Below are positions 1 through 10,623 of a stretch of 64,000 nucleotides of DNA, one piece after another. The stretch is from Podospora bellae-mahoneyi. Taxonomy: Eukaryota > Ascomycota > Sordariomycetes > Sordariales > Podosporaceae. Position 1 is the stretch's first letter; each line of letters opens with the position of its first letter. The stretch is taken from assembly GCF_035222275.1 (NCBI RefSeq), contig NW_026946361.1, forward strand, positions 124,001-188,000. The letters run 5' to 3'. A model generated the notes under the pieces. The model saw only the letters and a program-made list of their open reading frames with translations. It did no database searches and had not been told where the DNA came from. The translations under genes were made by a program, and so were the position numbers.

Positions 1-1841
1 ACCTGGCCGGCTACGTCGACGAGCGATTCTTCTTTGGGCTCTGTGGGCCTCTTAACCCGGACGACGACAACTACAACACCAGATTTGCCGTGCGCAAGGG
101 CTGGCGCATCAAGTTCCAGTACACCGACGACGCCGAAATTGAGACAACTGTTGGCGTGGCCAATCCCGTCCACAAGAAGTTCCTGGGGCAGTGCACGCGC
201 TGGGCCCGCACCACTTGGAGGTCAAACCCTTGCTCTCTCTTCACTGATGGCAGCGTTTGGGCATTTCAGCCCTACTGCGTCTATGCTGTCTACCTCACCT
301 CCTTCACAAACTTTGCTTTGTTTACCGATGCCGCCCTCGTTGCCCTCTACAACTGGAGCAAGAAAGCCACCAGTCAAGGCATATGGGCCTTGGTTATTTG
401 GATACTTTTTGTCAAGTTTATCAAGGTCTTTGAGTACTACAAGCGTCACCCCAATGACTGGTGGACTTTCCCATTCTATGTCGCTTTTGCCTATTACCAC
501 AGCCTCATCAAGCTCTGGGCGCTGTTGACGTTTTGGGACCACGCCTGGACTGGGCGCAACCTCGGAGCCATCAAGACCCAGGCCAACCCAGCCGGGACAG
601 AAGCGGGAGCCACAGCTGGACCGGCAGCAGTGGCCGCGCGACTGCAGCGTAGCATGTCCGTCAGTAGTATGACTAGCAGTCTTGCGCAAGAGAAGGAAGG
701 TCTGCGCAGCGGCACCGCTTGGATATCAAACCTGGGAAGTACGGCCCGGCTTCACAAGAGCCAAACAATCTTTGGTGGGAGCCAGGTCGGTCTGCTTGAC
801 AATCTCAAGATTGTAGGCAGTCACATGGAGAAGTCCCGTGATGCCCAAGTCAGGATTCTTAGTCAACAAGATATTGTCTTCAATGAGGTGCAAAGACTGA
901 TTGCGGAGGCCGACTCCATCGAGAAGCAATATGAAACGATGAACGACAACGAGACGAGAAATCAGGAAGCCTTGATCCATCTTCGCGGCCAGATGCTCCG
1001 ATTGGAGCAGAGGCACGGAGAGCTCATCCGTATCGCCGGCCTGACCGCCACGTCGCCCGCACTCACTCCAACAGCTGCCAAGGCCTTCCAGGTGGCAAGT
1101 CGGCACCACACAGGGGGTGGCAGAGCCTCACCACCTACAGAAGATTCTGAACGCATCGAGAGGCCATCCTTTTTTACTGGGGTGAGGGGAGTGCACTTCA
1201 GTAGGTCTACAGTCGGCGGGACTAGTGACGACGGCTTTGGTCCTGGCAGGACAGGTGCTGACGGCTCCGGGAGTAACGAGTCTACCCCACGTCCGATCGT
1301 TCCCGACAATTTCAAGGACAGCTTCCCACCGGATACTAAGAAGAGTACTGGGGACACCGACTCACTTATCGCGAATTTGAACATTCCCACTATTGGTACA
1401 CAACACTTTGTGCCTCCCTCTGAGAAAAAGGGAGGACAGCCCGCCGCCGCCAAGGGCTTTTCCCCCCCAACTCAGGCCGAAAAGCCGATCGAAGAATTCT
1501 CCCCCGTCCCGCAGCCAAGAAACTCACCTTCAGGTTTCACCCCGAAGTCAGACCTCGAAAGCACCACCCCCGGAGAAGATCCCGCCGCCAGGGATAGCAA
1601 GAAGAGCTCGGGTTCGGACTCGACCCGCTCGCCGGCACAGACGCCGACCCGCCCGCCAGGCGGTAGAAGAGTTTCCAAAGAGCAGAACAAAAGTGTCAGT
1701 ACCCCTCCAAAACAAGAAGAAGCCGCTCCCCCTAACAAGCCCAGAACACCTGAGAGCAACCCGTTGTTGAAAGAGGAGCTCGAGCAGCAGAACCATGAGG
1801 ATTCTATGAGAAGGGTTCATGAAATGCTTGGCGAGAGCTAG
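1..1841 (+). CDS. GT2 family polysaccharide synthase, 3' part (5' end outside window)
   Basis: The reading frame is open from base 3 to the TAG at 1839-1841, about 612 residues; the start lies upstream of the window. The first ~180 residues are the end of a processive glycosyltransferase family 2 enzyme of the fungal hyaluronan-synthase-like type. A QxxRW product-binding motif is visible as QCTRWARTTWR, followed by several hydrophobic membrane segments (around bases 260-520). The catalytic DxD region is not in the window. The remaining ~420 residues are predicted cytosolic and mostly disordered, rich in Ser, Pro, Lys and Glu, with a short helical stretch near bases 800-1000. Known relatives are plasma-membrane enzymes that make an extracellular polysaccharide and are needed for growth on solid surfaces in some plant pathogens. 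The polymer made here cannot be told. Confidence 0.8.
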   Translation, partial: LAGYVDERFFFGLCGPLNPDDDNYNTRFAVRKGWRIKFQYTDDAEIETTVGVANPVHKKFLGQCTRWARTTWRSNPCSLFTDGSVWAFQPYCVYAVYLTSFTNFALFTDAALVALYNWSKKATSQGIWALVIWILFVKFIKVFEYYKRHPNDWWTFPFYVAFAYYHSLIKLWALLTFWDHAWTGRNLGAIKTQANPAGTEAGATAGPAAVAARLQRSMSVSSMTSSLAQEKEGLRSGTAWISNLGSTARLHKSQTIFGGSQVGLLDNLKIVGSHMEKSRDAQVRILSQQDIVFNEVQRLIAEADSIEKQYETMNDNETRNQEALIHLRGQMLRLEQRHGELIRIAGLTATSPALTPTAAKAFQVASRHHTGGGRASPPTEDSERIERPSFFTGVRGVHFSRSTVGGTSDDGFGPGRTGADGSGSNESTPRPIVPDNFKDSFPPDTKKSTGDTDSLIANLNIPTIGTQHFVPPSEKKGGQPAAAKGFSPPTQAEKPIEEFSPVPQPRNSPSGFTPKSDLESTTPGEDPAARDSKKSSGSDSTRSPAQTPTRPPGGRRVSKEQNKSVSTPPKQEEAAPPNKPRTPESNPLLKEELEQQNHEDSMRRVHEMLGES

Positions 1842-1870
1842 GGGAGATATGGTTGGGCTGGGAACCGAAA

Positions 1871-1934
1871 GGATAGGGAATCGGATGGGTTGGGAATCGG
1901 ACGGGGTGGGAATTGGATGGGTTGGGAATCGGAT
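1871..1934. repeat. Minisatellite, four 16-bp units
   Basis: Four head-to-tail 16-bp units (1871-1886, 1887-1902, 1903-1918, 1919-1934) follow the consensus gggttgggaatcggat with one to three changes each. A more degenerate unit may precede them from about 1853. The array begins 30 bp after the stop codon of the GT2 gene, so it is probably transcribed as its 3' UTR. It is strongly G-rich on the plus strand. Confidence 0.85.
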
Positions 1935-3191
1935 GCGTATATAGATATGGGAATGGGACAAGGAAAAGGAATGGCAAAATAAAAGAAAATGGAAAAGGAA
2001 AGATGGCAAAGCCTCACGGCGACAGAGAAGGGAAAGGGGTCACTTCTTGGGATTCAGGGCTTTATACGGTTAAACTTGGTGGGGTGGTTTGGCACGAGCT
2101 CAATATTCTTCGGGCTTTATCAGGGTAGTTGCAGCCTTTTCAGTAGCATTTCAATTGAAAGGGTTAGCGCAAGACGTGCTCACTGGATGCATTTACAGCG
2201 TCGTCACGAGCAGCCAATAACAAAGACTGAAAAGGAGTTGGTTGCTATGAAATGCCATTCTCCACATTCGCGACGGGATCCACAAAAGGGGTCGATAGGG
2301 TGTAAACAAAAACATTTCCCTTCGAGTAGCGGACACGTCCACAAAACAAAAACATTTTATAAAAATTATCATTGAGAAAGATGTTGACCTTGACAAGGCG
2401 CGAAGAAGCCAGGCAACAGGCAGACCAACAAAATCACCCTCCAAGCGGCAACACCCAAGTCTTATTTACCTCGTGCTTTTGTATGGCCCCCAAAGTCAGA
2501 CAAGCCTGCTCTGCGAAATTTGTCATTTTGGCTGTCTGCATGCACGACAGAGAAAGATCCATTATAGGAAGGAGGACACGCTTATGCTGGGTTTGAAAGG
2601 GGAGTATATGGGTTGGTCATCTGGGCTTGGGGGCGGCAATGTACATTTACAGGGCTGGAAACTGAACCAAAGAAGCTCCTTAGGTACTCTGGGCGTCCTA
2701 GATTGTAGGTGGCTTGCTCGGATGGTTTGGGGCCAATTGCATCGATGCTCAGCCGTCAGACAGGCCACAGGAGCTGAAAACGAACCAATCAGTGGCTCGC
2801 GTCGGTGAGCCATCACTATCCTACACGCCGTAACCAATGTAGTATAGGTACTACAGGCACTGCCGATAATGCGCCAACACGGCGCCCCCGGATCACCACA
2901 ACGCCGATCACCAGGCTGGCAGGCTTCAAAAAACACACGCCGCAGTAATTCTGTTGCACTGTGCCGCGAATATCCAAGTAATCCACCACCCTACCATACC
3001 TACCGTATCTCAGCAATGCGGGATGATGTTGGGAGAGGTTGGCATTGAACAGGGCCATGGGCGCTGCGAAAGAGCGGGCCGAATTGCTTGATCACCTTTA
3101 TTAAAACACCCATGGCCGGAACTGGATGCCATATCCTTCCTGACTTCTTTGCTGGTCATGTTGACGTTTGGATCCTCCTCACGCTCTCACA
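1935..3191. other. Intergenic, no gene seen
   Basis: This 1.26-kb spacer lies between two plus-strand genes. Open frames here are short, lack family resemblance and are not linked by splice signals. It should hold the 3' end of the GT2 transcript and the promoter of the rhodopsin-domain gene. I see no repeat beyond the minisatellite before it. Confidence 0.6.
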
Positions 3192-4381
3192 ATGGAGCCC
3201 TCCGCCATCCATGGCCGGGATGTGGTGGGAAATATGGTGGCCCCTTCCATCCCTTACAACACCCTGATGGTAAGTGTCCCTCAAAATAAGCTCCCCAGCG
3301 CCATGAACGACTCCTCAACCGCCTCTAGGGATTCATCTGGTCCGGTACATGCCTGTCGCTCGTCACCATCCTTCTTCGTCTTGCTTTCCGCATCAAACTC
3401 CTCCGTCGCCTCCGACTGGACGACTACCTCGTCATCGCCTCCTTCGTTTTCTACCTAGGCTCGACAATTCTCTGGGCCGTCCTAGCACGCACTCTCTATG
3501 TCGTCGCCCAGGGTTGGAACACGACCCCTACCGACCCAGCCGCCATCTTCGAGCTCTTCAACAACGCCGGTACCCTTCTCCATGCCATCCTCGCAACCTA
3601 CTGGCTCACCTGGACCTCGCTATGGCTGGTCAAGATTGCCTTTATGGTATTTTTCTACCCTCTGGGCAGACACGCCCCTCTCCAGCGCTACCTCTGGTGG
3701 ACGGTACTTGTCTGCATCGTGGCGGCCTACTGCGTGACGGTCGGGCTGACGACAGATGACTGTCTAACAGCCAGTGGTCTCGACATTGCACAAAAGTGCA
3801 TCGGCGAAGCAAAGTTCAACCGGCAGTACTTTACCTCTCGCGTCCACTTGGCAACGGATATCTCGACAGACCTCCTCAGTCAGTTCCATGTCCCGCCGTT
3901 TGCCAGACACTCAACGGACATATCCGATATCTAGTCGTCATCGTATCGGGCAATATCGTCTGGCGGGTCTCTATTCCATGGAAAAAGAAGCTGTTGCTGA
4001 TGGGCATCTGCTGCTTGACCATCGCCATGGTTGTCGTAGCCATCGTGCGCGCCGAGGCAGGCTATTCTGGAACCTCTCCCGACGTATCATGGATGATTCT
4101 GTGCAACTCCCTCGAGATGACATTGGGTACGTTATGCTGAACTTCTCCGGTCCCTGAAGAGTAAATTATGCTGATGAAGAGCAGCCATCTTAGTCGCCTG
4201 CGCCGCGTCCTTTCGCAGTCTTTACTCCCACACCAAGCACACCAAGCAGCAAGACACCCTGAAGCTTCGACATCGAGACAACTGGTCCGAGATAGAGGCC
4301 TCAAGTCGAACGCCAACGCGACCGATATCATGGTCACAACAGAAGTCAGGCTTTGGGAGCACCAAACCCTCGACGATTTGA
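3192..4381 (+). CDS. Fungal rhodopsin-domain (SAT4/PTH11-like) integral membrane protein, 335 aa
   Basis: Exons are 3192-3269, 3329-3878, 3935-4126 and 4194-4381, with introns of 59, 56 and 67 nt (donors gtaagt, gtcagt, gtacgt). The sum is 1008 nt. The joined protein has about six to seven hydrophobic helices and the family landmarks: RLRLDDYLVIASFVFY after the first helix, HLATDISTDLL before the fifth, and EMTLVACAASFRSLYSHT at the last. This is the fungal rhodopsin domain found in putative GPCR-like proteins such as Magnaporthe Pth11, though many members have no proven ligand or G-protein link. The N-terminus is short and there is no CFEM domain. The C-terminal tail of ~50 residues is hydrophilic and cytosolic. 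It sits alone on the plus strand and gives no pathway hint. Confidence 0.88.
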
Positions 4382-5830
4382 CCCACAGCGAAGAAGTATT
4401 GTGGCCCCGGCCGCAACACCATGGACCGGAGGATGTCCACATGGATGGTACAGCGCATCCAAACCCCCCACAAGAGTTCAGTGGACCGACAATCACTTAT
4501 CCCGCTCTTGCTGCACAACCTGGGTATAGTGTAGTTGCGTATAGTGTTCAGAAGTGATGATATTAGACGGCGTGAATGTTATGTATGACAGATCTCACCG
4601 GACGTGGCAATGAAGGAAGAGAAGTCGGGCCTAAGCCATGAATGGAAAGACTCCTCGCAGACCTTCTCTGCAATCTGTGCTCCGGGATATTGACACGTTC
4701 ACGTAAAGATTGCCCACTCCTCATGGACATCCCCGCGAAAGAAGGCCACTGGCGGATGACCCAAATGCCAAGTCAGGCTCTTGGAGGAGTTGATATCGCA
4801 CGCGGACGGCCACGGTGAAATTCTGTGCTCCATCTCTCGTTTCTCGATGGTGTGGTGGCGTCTTCTTAATGTGTGAATCGGTGACTCGGCCACTGCAAGA
4901 ACTTGGTCCATGAAGCCAGGAATAACGACAGACGCTGAACTCCGGTGCCGTCGAAAGCTTGGTCTTAAGCCTATCAGCCAGGTCGGGCCGACGCCAGCTG
5001 CGTGTTCGAACCCGGAGAGCCGGGATGGCCCGTGCCCAAGACCCCACGAACCTCCAAAACCACAAAATTTTTTTCGCGTCTCCAGAATCTCTACATCAAA
5101 TAAACCACCGAGTTATTTGCTGTCGTATGAACGCACGCAATGCTGCTCGTGTCACACTCCGCGCTGCTGTCTTGCCGATTAAAACAATGAGCAGAGACAA
5201 TATTTTGCAGCAATGGAAGTATCTCACAGGTAGGATATTTTTTCTCACATTCTTTTGCCCACGCAGCAACCGTTCCCAGCCGCTCAAGATCTCCGGATTT
5301 CTTACCAGTGAGATCTCCCTCTGGGGAGGCCTTCGCTTCTCAGTACGTCTTGTACTCGGGTTTTTGAAGGGGCTGTGCCATGTTGGACGGGTCACTGGCG
5401 GCAGGCTCTCGGGTCTGTTGCGGGTGATGATCTCTGCTGCAAGAATAGAACCCTCATGGGCCATCATAGTCCGCGTCTCTGCCGTTTATCGGACTTTTAC
5501 AGAGAGGAGGCTCCAAGCGACCCGACATTTTTGACTTGATCATATCTCATCGTGAATGGCTGAGTGTGAGAGTCTCTTCCAGCGCTTTTCGACTCTGTAG
5601 GCGTGGTCCATCGGTGTTGTGATTTGCGCCGTTGCGGGGTGCTTTGCTGGTGGAACGAGATTAGCCAGCACCATTTGGCCAACTACGTCATCGTCAACTG
5701 GCGATGCCATGCACTGTGCAACCGCTCTCTTCTCACCACAGAGTACTCGTAAAAAAGACAACTGTGGCTACTAGTCTGTCTGTTGCTCCGTAATCTCGCA
5801 AATTGTTCATCCCATCAGCATCCACCCACA
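4382..5830. other. Intergenic, no gene supported
   Basis: About 1.45 kb before malic enzyme. Several short frames overlap around 4900-5540 on both strands, but codon runs and possible splice sites did not give an extended protein. A GTTCGAAC octamer near 5011 resembles a tRNA T-loop, but the flanks do not pair. The last few hundred bases should be the malic enzyme promoter. Confidence 0.5.
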
Positions 5831-7807
5831 ATGGGATCCCAAGGCAAGCCGTCGTCCAAATTTGAGAGTCTTCCCTTGTCAACAAGCGGGCCGCTAGAAT
5901 GCGCGCTCAAGGGCACCGTCCTACTCACCCATCCATACTTCAACAAGGGCTCAGCCTTCACCCACGAAGAGCGTCGAGACTTTGAGCTTGCTGGGCTCCT
6001 GCCCCCAAGCATCCAAACGCTGGAGCAGCAGGTCCAACGGGCGTATGAACAGTACAGCGCGCATCCTGATGATCTTTCCAAGAACACATTTTTGACCTCG
6101 ATGAAGGGACAAAATGAGGTGCTCTACTTTAGGGTGAGATATACCAGCAGTCGCAAAAGACATGCAGATAACTGAGACATGCATGCAGCTGCTCCACGAT
6201 CACCTGCCCGAGATGTTCAGCGTAGTATACACGCCCACAGAAGGTGACGCCATCCAGAACTACTCGCGTATTTTTCGGCGTCCAGACGGAGTGTTTCTCA
6301 ATATCAACGATGCCGACCGTGTTCACCATGATCTTTCGCTTTGGGGCACCCCAGATGACATTGACTACATTGTCGTCACGGACGGGGAGGAGATTCTGGG
6401 AATTGGGGATCAGGGTTGCGGTGGCATTCTGATCTCAATCGCAAAGCTCGCACTCACGACACTCTGTGCTGGTGTCCATCCTAACCGTGTCCTACCCGTG
6501 GTCCTGGATTGCGGGACGAACAACCAGGATCTGCTGGATGATCCATTGTATCTTGGACTCCGGCAGAAGCGAGTGACGGGCAAGCGTTATGACGACTTTG
6601 TTGATACATTTGTCAAGTCGGCGCGGGAGCTGTATCCGAAGGCTTATATCCATTTTGAAGATTTTGGGTTTGACAATGGTGAGTCTGCCTTGTCATATTG
6701 ATGGCATTGGTCTGACGGGCAACAGCACGGAGACTACTCGAAAAGTATCGCCCAGAGATTCCTTGCTTCAACGATGACGTCCAAGGTACCGGCTGTGTAA
6801 CACTTGCCGCCATCTTTTCCGGTCTGCATGTCACAAAGCAGAACCTAGAAGATCTTCGCATGGTGGTATTCGGCGCTGGAACGGCGGGCGTTGGCATCGC
6901 TGATCAGGTCCGTGACGCCATCGCTACAGAACGAGGCATCAGTAAGGAAGACGCGGCAAAGCATATCTGGTTCGTTGACCCTGAATACCCGTTTTATGCA
7001 TGTGATGGAGGAGGTGCTGACACTACCAGGCTGATTGACAAACAAGGGCTACTGACTACCGCAGTGGAATCACTGTCAAAGACTCAGAAGCCCTTTGCAA
7101 GGTCTGAAGATGAGTGGAGTGGAAAGGACAGAGATCTATTGGCCGTGGTCAGAGAAGTCAAGCCAAACGCGCTGATCGGAACATCCACAGTCCCCAAAGC
7201 GTTTACGGAGGAGATCGTGCGCGAGATGGCCTCACATGTCGAGCGCCCCATCATCCTTCCGTTGTCGAATCCGACGCGCCTACACGAAGCTATCCCTGCT
7301 AATTTGCTAAAATGGACAGACGGAAAAGCTCTGGTAGCAACTGGAAGCCCGTTCAAACCTATTAAAGGACCATGGGGTCAAGACGGACAAGAGGTCGAGA
7401 TCGAGGTTGCCGAGTGCAACAACAGTGTCGTGTTTCCAGGCATTGGTCTCGGGTCTGTCCTGTGTCGCGCTCGGCTTGTTACAGACAAAATGCTGGTTGC
7501 AGCGGTAGGAGGGGTGGCAGAGCTGAGCCCGGCTCTGAAGGACGATACTGCGCCCTTGTTGCCTGGTGTTGAGGTCGTGAGGGATGTCAGTGCAAGAGTG
7601 GCCCGCAAGGTGATTCAGGCAGCTCTGGAGGAGGGTGTTGCAACAGAACAGGGTATTCCAGAGAATGAGGACGATCTTGACGAGTGGATCAAGGAGCAAA
7701 TGTGGAAGCCCGTGTATCGACCGCTCAAATTTGTGGAAAAGGAGGGAGCTACAAGAGAGGCAAAGGGTGAGATGAGGGTTGTTGGAAGTCTGGCAACACG
7801 CGACTGA
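5831..7807 (+). CDS. MAE1: NAD-dependent malic enzyme, 624 aa
   Basis: It oxidatively decarboxylates L-malate to pyruvate with reduction of NAD, normally in mitochondria. Exons are 5831-6133, 6189-6678 and 6726-7807 (introns of 55 and 47 nt), together 1875 nt. The malic N-terminal domain carries LLHDHLPEMFSVVYTPTEGD with the catalytic Tyr region, then LDCGTNNQDLLDDPLYLG. The metal-binding acidic pair appears in IHFEDF and NDDVQGTG. The NAD-binding domain has VVFGAGTAGVGIADQ (GxGxxG/A type). The length fits the fungal NAD form. The start ATG is the first in frame and the N-terminus (MGSQGKPSSKFES) is not a strong mitochondrial presequence, so the compartment is uncertain. The last ~50 residues are charged and variable. 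Confidence 0.95.
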
Positions 7808-8245
7808 TGGCTGCATTGAGCGGACGCTTGTCTCGGGAAATATAGGACTACTGTAAGAGTCACGATTAAGCCCCTAGAAGAGAGAATCACCTAGATATAA
7901 AGAAGCTTGATCATAGGCAGCTTGCCCTTCACTTGGTGAACAAGAGCCAATTCACTGGCATCTCGACTGTGTGGAATCAATGTTGAGCGTGATTGCTGCA
8001 AAGGCAGCTGCGGGGCATTGCAGATGGCCCCACTTTACCTGCCAAGCAGAGCAGACGAGTGCCAGGGTTAGGGGTCCTATCGGTTTATCCACCCAAAAAA
8101 CACGTGACGGGATCACAAATCGGTAGGGTTTTCGGTCCACACCAAAAATTATCGCGAAAGGCCTGTCTAATTCCAGTCCCGCCTTGTGTCCTCGAAATCT
8201 CGACTCCCCAACGACAAGTCGCATTTCCGCAACCAGACCTTCGCA
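7808..8245. other. Spacer and RPL23 promoter
   Basis: It holds the malic enzyme 3' end and the promoter of the ribosomal protein gene. Regulatory motifs at 8068-8108 are listed separately. No coding sequence was seen. Confidence 0.7.
8068..8108. promoter_or_regulatory. Tbf1-like TTAGGG and Cbf1-like CACGTGAC sites upstream of RPL23
   Basis: TTAGGG at 8068-8073 and the palindromic E-box with its preferred flank, CACGTGAC, at 8101-8108 lie 138-178 bp before the RPL23 start codon. A second partial copy, tagggtt, lies at 8124-8130. Tbf1 and Cbf1 are known regulators of ribosomal protein genes in ascomycetes outside the Saccharomyces lineage. The function here is inferred from motif and position only. 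Confidence 0.5.
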
Positions 8246-9110
8246 ATGGCCAAACAATCGTGAGTACTGTCCTCGCCATCGCCATTTGTGTAGTTTTCGC
8301 CCACGAATCACTCGAATCGCATGCCTCGCCGCCAAAGTTGGATCTGGAACTCGTTGGGAGGAGGGGAAAGTTGTGGGGGGAAGTTGGCAAGCAGCTTGCG
8401 AAAAAGAGCTGGGGAATGATGTGCAGGACAACAACTTTGGCGATCGGCGGCTGCAATTCGAGATGATGGCTTCAAGCAAGAGCAAAATCACTTCGTTCAA
8501 AGATCTTGGCTGACAGAGTGCAACCAGCCGCGGTGCCCCTGGTGGCAAGCTTAAGATGACCCTCGGTCTTCCCGTGTATGTTCGATCTCCTGAACCGACG
8601 ACTTCGACCGACGTTTCTCCAACGCGATCGCAAATGCCGAACGGAACGAAAGAAGGAATATGGGCGCTGACAGGGAAATAGTGGTGCCATCATGAACTGC
8701 GCCGACAACTCTGGTGCTCGCAACCTTTACATCATCTCCGTCAAGGGTATCGGTGCCCGTCTCAACAGACTGCCCGCTGGTGGTGTTGGTGACATGGTCA
8801 TGGCCACCGTCAAGAAGGGAAAGCCCGAGCTCCGCAAGAAAGTTCACCCCGCCGTCATCGTCCGCCAGGCCAAGCCCTGGAAGCGCTTCGATGGTGTCTT
8901 CCTCTATTTCGAGGACAACGCTGGTGTCGTACGTATCCCCGATCCATAACACAGGACTGAGTGGAGGACTTGAAAGGAGAGAGGCTAACAGTGCCACAGA
9001 TCGTCAACCCCAAGGGTGAGATGAAGGGCTCTGCCATCACCGGCCCCGTCGGTAAGGAGGCTGCCGAGCTCTGGCCCCGTATTGCCAGCAACTCCGGTGT
9101 TGTCATGTAA
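8246..9110 (+). CDS. RPL23: 60S ribosomal protein uL14 (L23), 139 aa
   Basis: Four exons, 8246-8259, 8528-8575, 8682-8928 and 9000-9110, sum to 420 nt. They give the highly conserved uL14 protein starting [16 protein letters not shown] and ending [15 protein letters not shown]. The motif [19 protein letters not shown] is typical of eukaryotic L23. It sits on the large subunit at the intersubunit face, near the GTPase factor site. The first exon is only 14 nt and is followed by a 268-nt intron, the usual arrangement of fungal ribosomal protein genes with a tiny first exon. The other introns are 106 and 71 nt. The match is essentially full length with no oddities. Confidence 0.97.
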
Positions 9111-9519
9111 AGGGTTTATTTGGGCGAAGTTGATTTTGGGCATTGCGGAATTTCGACGAACACAAGATTCTGGAACCTGGGAACTTGCGGATCCCCCTTC
9201 CCCCGAAGACGGCGGAGGACAGGAATCCGTGACACAAAAGGCCATAAAAGGCTTGGGCTGGATCGGGAAGGCTTTGCATTTCTGGTGAGGTGTGCTAGGG
9301 AGTCATACCACAACTGCATGATACAGGTCAATTCAGAATCAGTTCTCGATTCCATTTGCGGGACGGCGCATCTTTTCGGGGATACTCGGGTTCTTTATAC
9401 ATTTTTTTTCTACTGATATGCTGCAGTTGATGCTGTGTTATATGCTGTTCGTCGTTTCATTGTGTTTGTCACTGCAACACCGACCCATCTCGATTTTTTT
9501 ACATTCGTCCGTCCATCGA
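9111..9519. other. Convergent 3' spacer
   Basis: A 409-bp spacer between the plus-strand RPL23 and the minus-strand hydrolase. It should hold both 3' UTRs. T-rich tracts at 9400-9416 and 9494-9500 are the only notable features. Confidence 0.6.
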
Positions 9520-10623
9520 TCACGTCCTCAACCACTGGAGCAAGGCGGCATGGAACCGATCAGGTGCCTGGATCTGTGGCGCGTGTCCTAGGTCTTCAAA
9601 CTCGACCAGCGTGCAATTGGGCATCCTGTTGGCTGTTTCCTTTCCAATAAGCTCATACCTTCCCAACTTCTCCTTCACATCAGGAGGCGACCACTGTTTC
9701 CCGATGGCCGTTGTGTCCTTGGTCCCAACCATCAACAGTGTCTTTGATCGGACACGAGGGAACTCGTAAAAGACCGGCTGGGTCAGCACCATGTCCACCA
9801 CCCTCGCCTGACCCTCGACAAAGTTTTGGGCTTCGGTGCCAGCGTAGATCTGAGCCAACATCATCGCCCACACATTGTACTCGGGCGCCCAAGCCCCGAG
9901 GTAGTAGGTGCTCTGCTCGTACCCCTTTATTGACATGTAGTTTGACGTCTGTTCCGTCTTGAGAGTGACAGAAAGATCAGGGTATGGTACCCCGAGTTCG
10001 AGGTACGGCTCTAGCCCGATGGGATTGACGAGAACAAGGCTGGCTACCAGGTCTGGGTAGAGAAGGGAGAAGCGGGTGGCTAGCATGCCGCCCAGGGAGT
10101 GGCCTACCACTGTTATGTCATTGTTTCTGGGGTCTGTCAGGTCCAGGGCTGACAAGAGGGAGTAGGTGTTGAGGGCTAGTTGGTGGAGGGAGTACTGGTA
10201 GAGGGTGCCGGGCTTGGAGGACTTGCAGAAGCCGATTTGGTCGGGGATGATGACGCGGTACCCGGCCTTTTGGAGGGTCGCGGCGGTGGTGAACCAGGTG
10301 ATGGAGCAAAAGTTCTTGCCGTGGAGTAAGAGGGCGATTTTGGGCTTGGGGTTGGGCTTTTTGCGGGTGTAACGGACGTGTTGTGGCTTGGTGGTTGTGG
10401 TAGGGGCGACGATGGGGGGAAGGTCGATGAAGGCCATCTCTAGGGGCAGATCCTGAGAACCGAAATGGAAGAGTTGGAAGGGGTGGGGGTATGTGAAGTT
10501 GGAACCATTGAGGTCGGTTGGGAAGGGGCCATTGTCGATGGTCGTGTTGTTGGTCGCCGTCTTGCTTTGGCTCGCGATGGCTGCTACGGCTGATGCTGCC
10601 AAGATGAGGGCGAGGAACAACAT
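9520..10623 (-). CDS. Secreted alpha/beta hydrolase, 367 aa
   Basis: A single exon. I chose the second in-frame start (10621-10623) because it begins directly with a signal peptide, MLFLALILAASAVAAIASQ; the upstream 31 codons look like 5' UTR. The fold is shown by the oxyanion segment LLLHGKNF, the nucleophile elbow VGHSLGGMLA with Ser in GHSLG, the acid in VGTKDTTA, and the terminal histidine in LGHAPQIQAPDRF. There are several N-glycosylation sequons (NNTT, NGSN, NFT). The arrangement resembles haloalkane-dehalogenase/epoxide-hydrolase-like and bacterial-type alpha/beta hydrolases rather than a true lipase, so the substrate is open. It is convergent with RPL23 and divergent from the next rhodopsin-domain gene. 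Confidence 0.88.
   Translation of the reverse strand: MLFLALILAASAVAAIASQSKTATNNTTIDNGPFPTDLNGSNFTYPHPFQLFHFGSQDLPLEMAFIDLPPIVAPTTTTKPQHVRYTRKKPNPKPKIALLLHGKNFCSITWFTTAATLQKAGYRVIIPDQIGFCKSSKPGTLYQYSLHQLALNTYSLLSALDLTDPRNNDITVVGHSLGGMLATRFSLLYPDLVASLVLVNPIGLEPYLELGVPYPDLSVTLKTEQTSNYMSIKGYEQSTYYLGAWAPEYNVWAMMLAQIYAGTEAQNFVEGQARVVDMVLTQPVFYEFPRVRSKTLLMVGTKDTTAIGKQWSPPDVKEKLGRYELIGKETANRMPNCTLVEFEDLGHAPQIQAPDRFHAALLQWLRT

Noticed and set aside
4990-5040. GTTCGAAC octamer resembling a tRNA T-loop
   Set aside because: On neither strand do the flanking bases form a T-stem, and no A-box or acceptor stem lies at the right distance.
5080-5540. Possible small gene with an intron between 5230 and 5265
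   Set aside because: The joined frame meets a stop after about 35 codons of exon 2 and resembles no protein.
8416-8514. C/D-box snoRNA-like motifs in RPL23 intron 1 (atgatgt, atgatgg, ctga)
   Set aside because: The box C copies deviate from RTGATGA, the ctga is better explained as the CTGAC branch site 13 bases before the acceptor, and no terminal stem was found.
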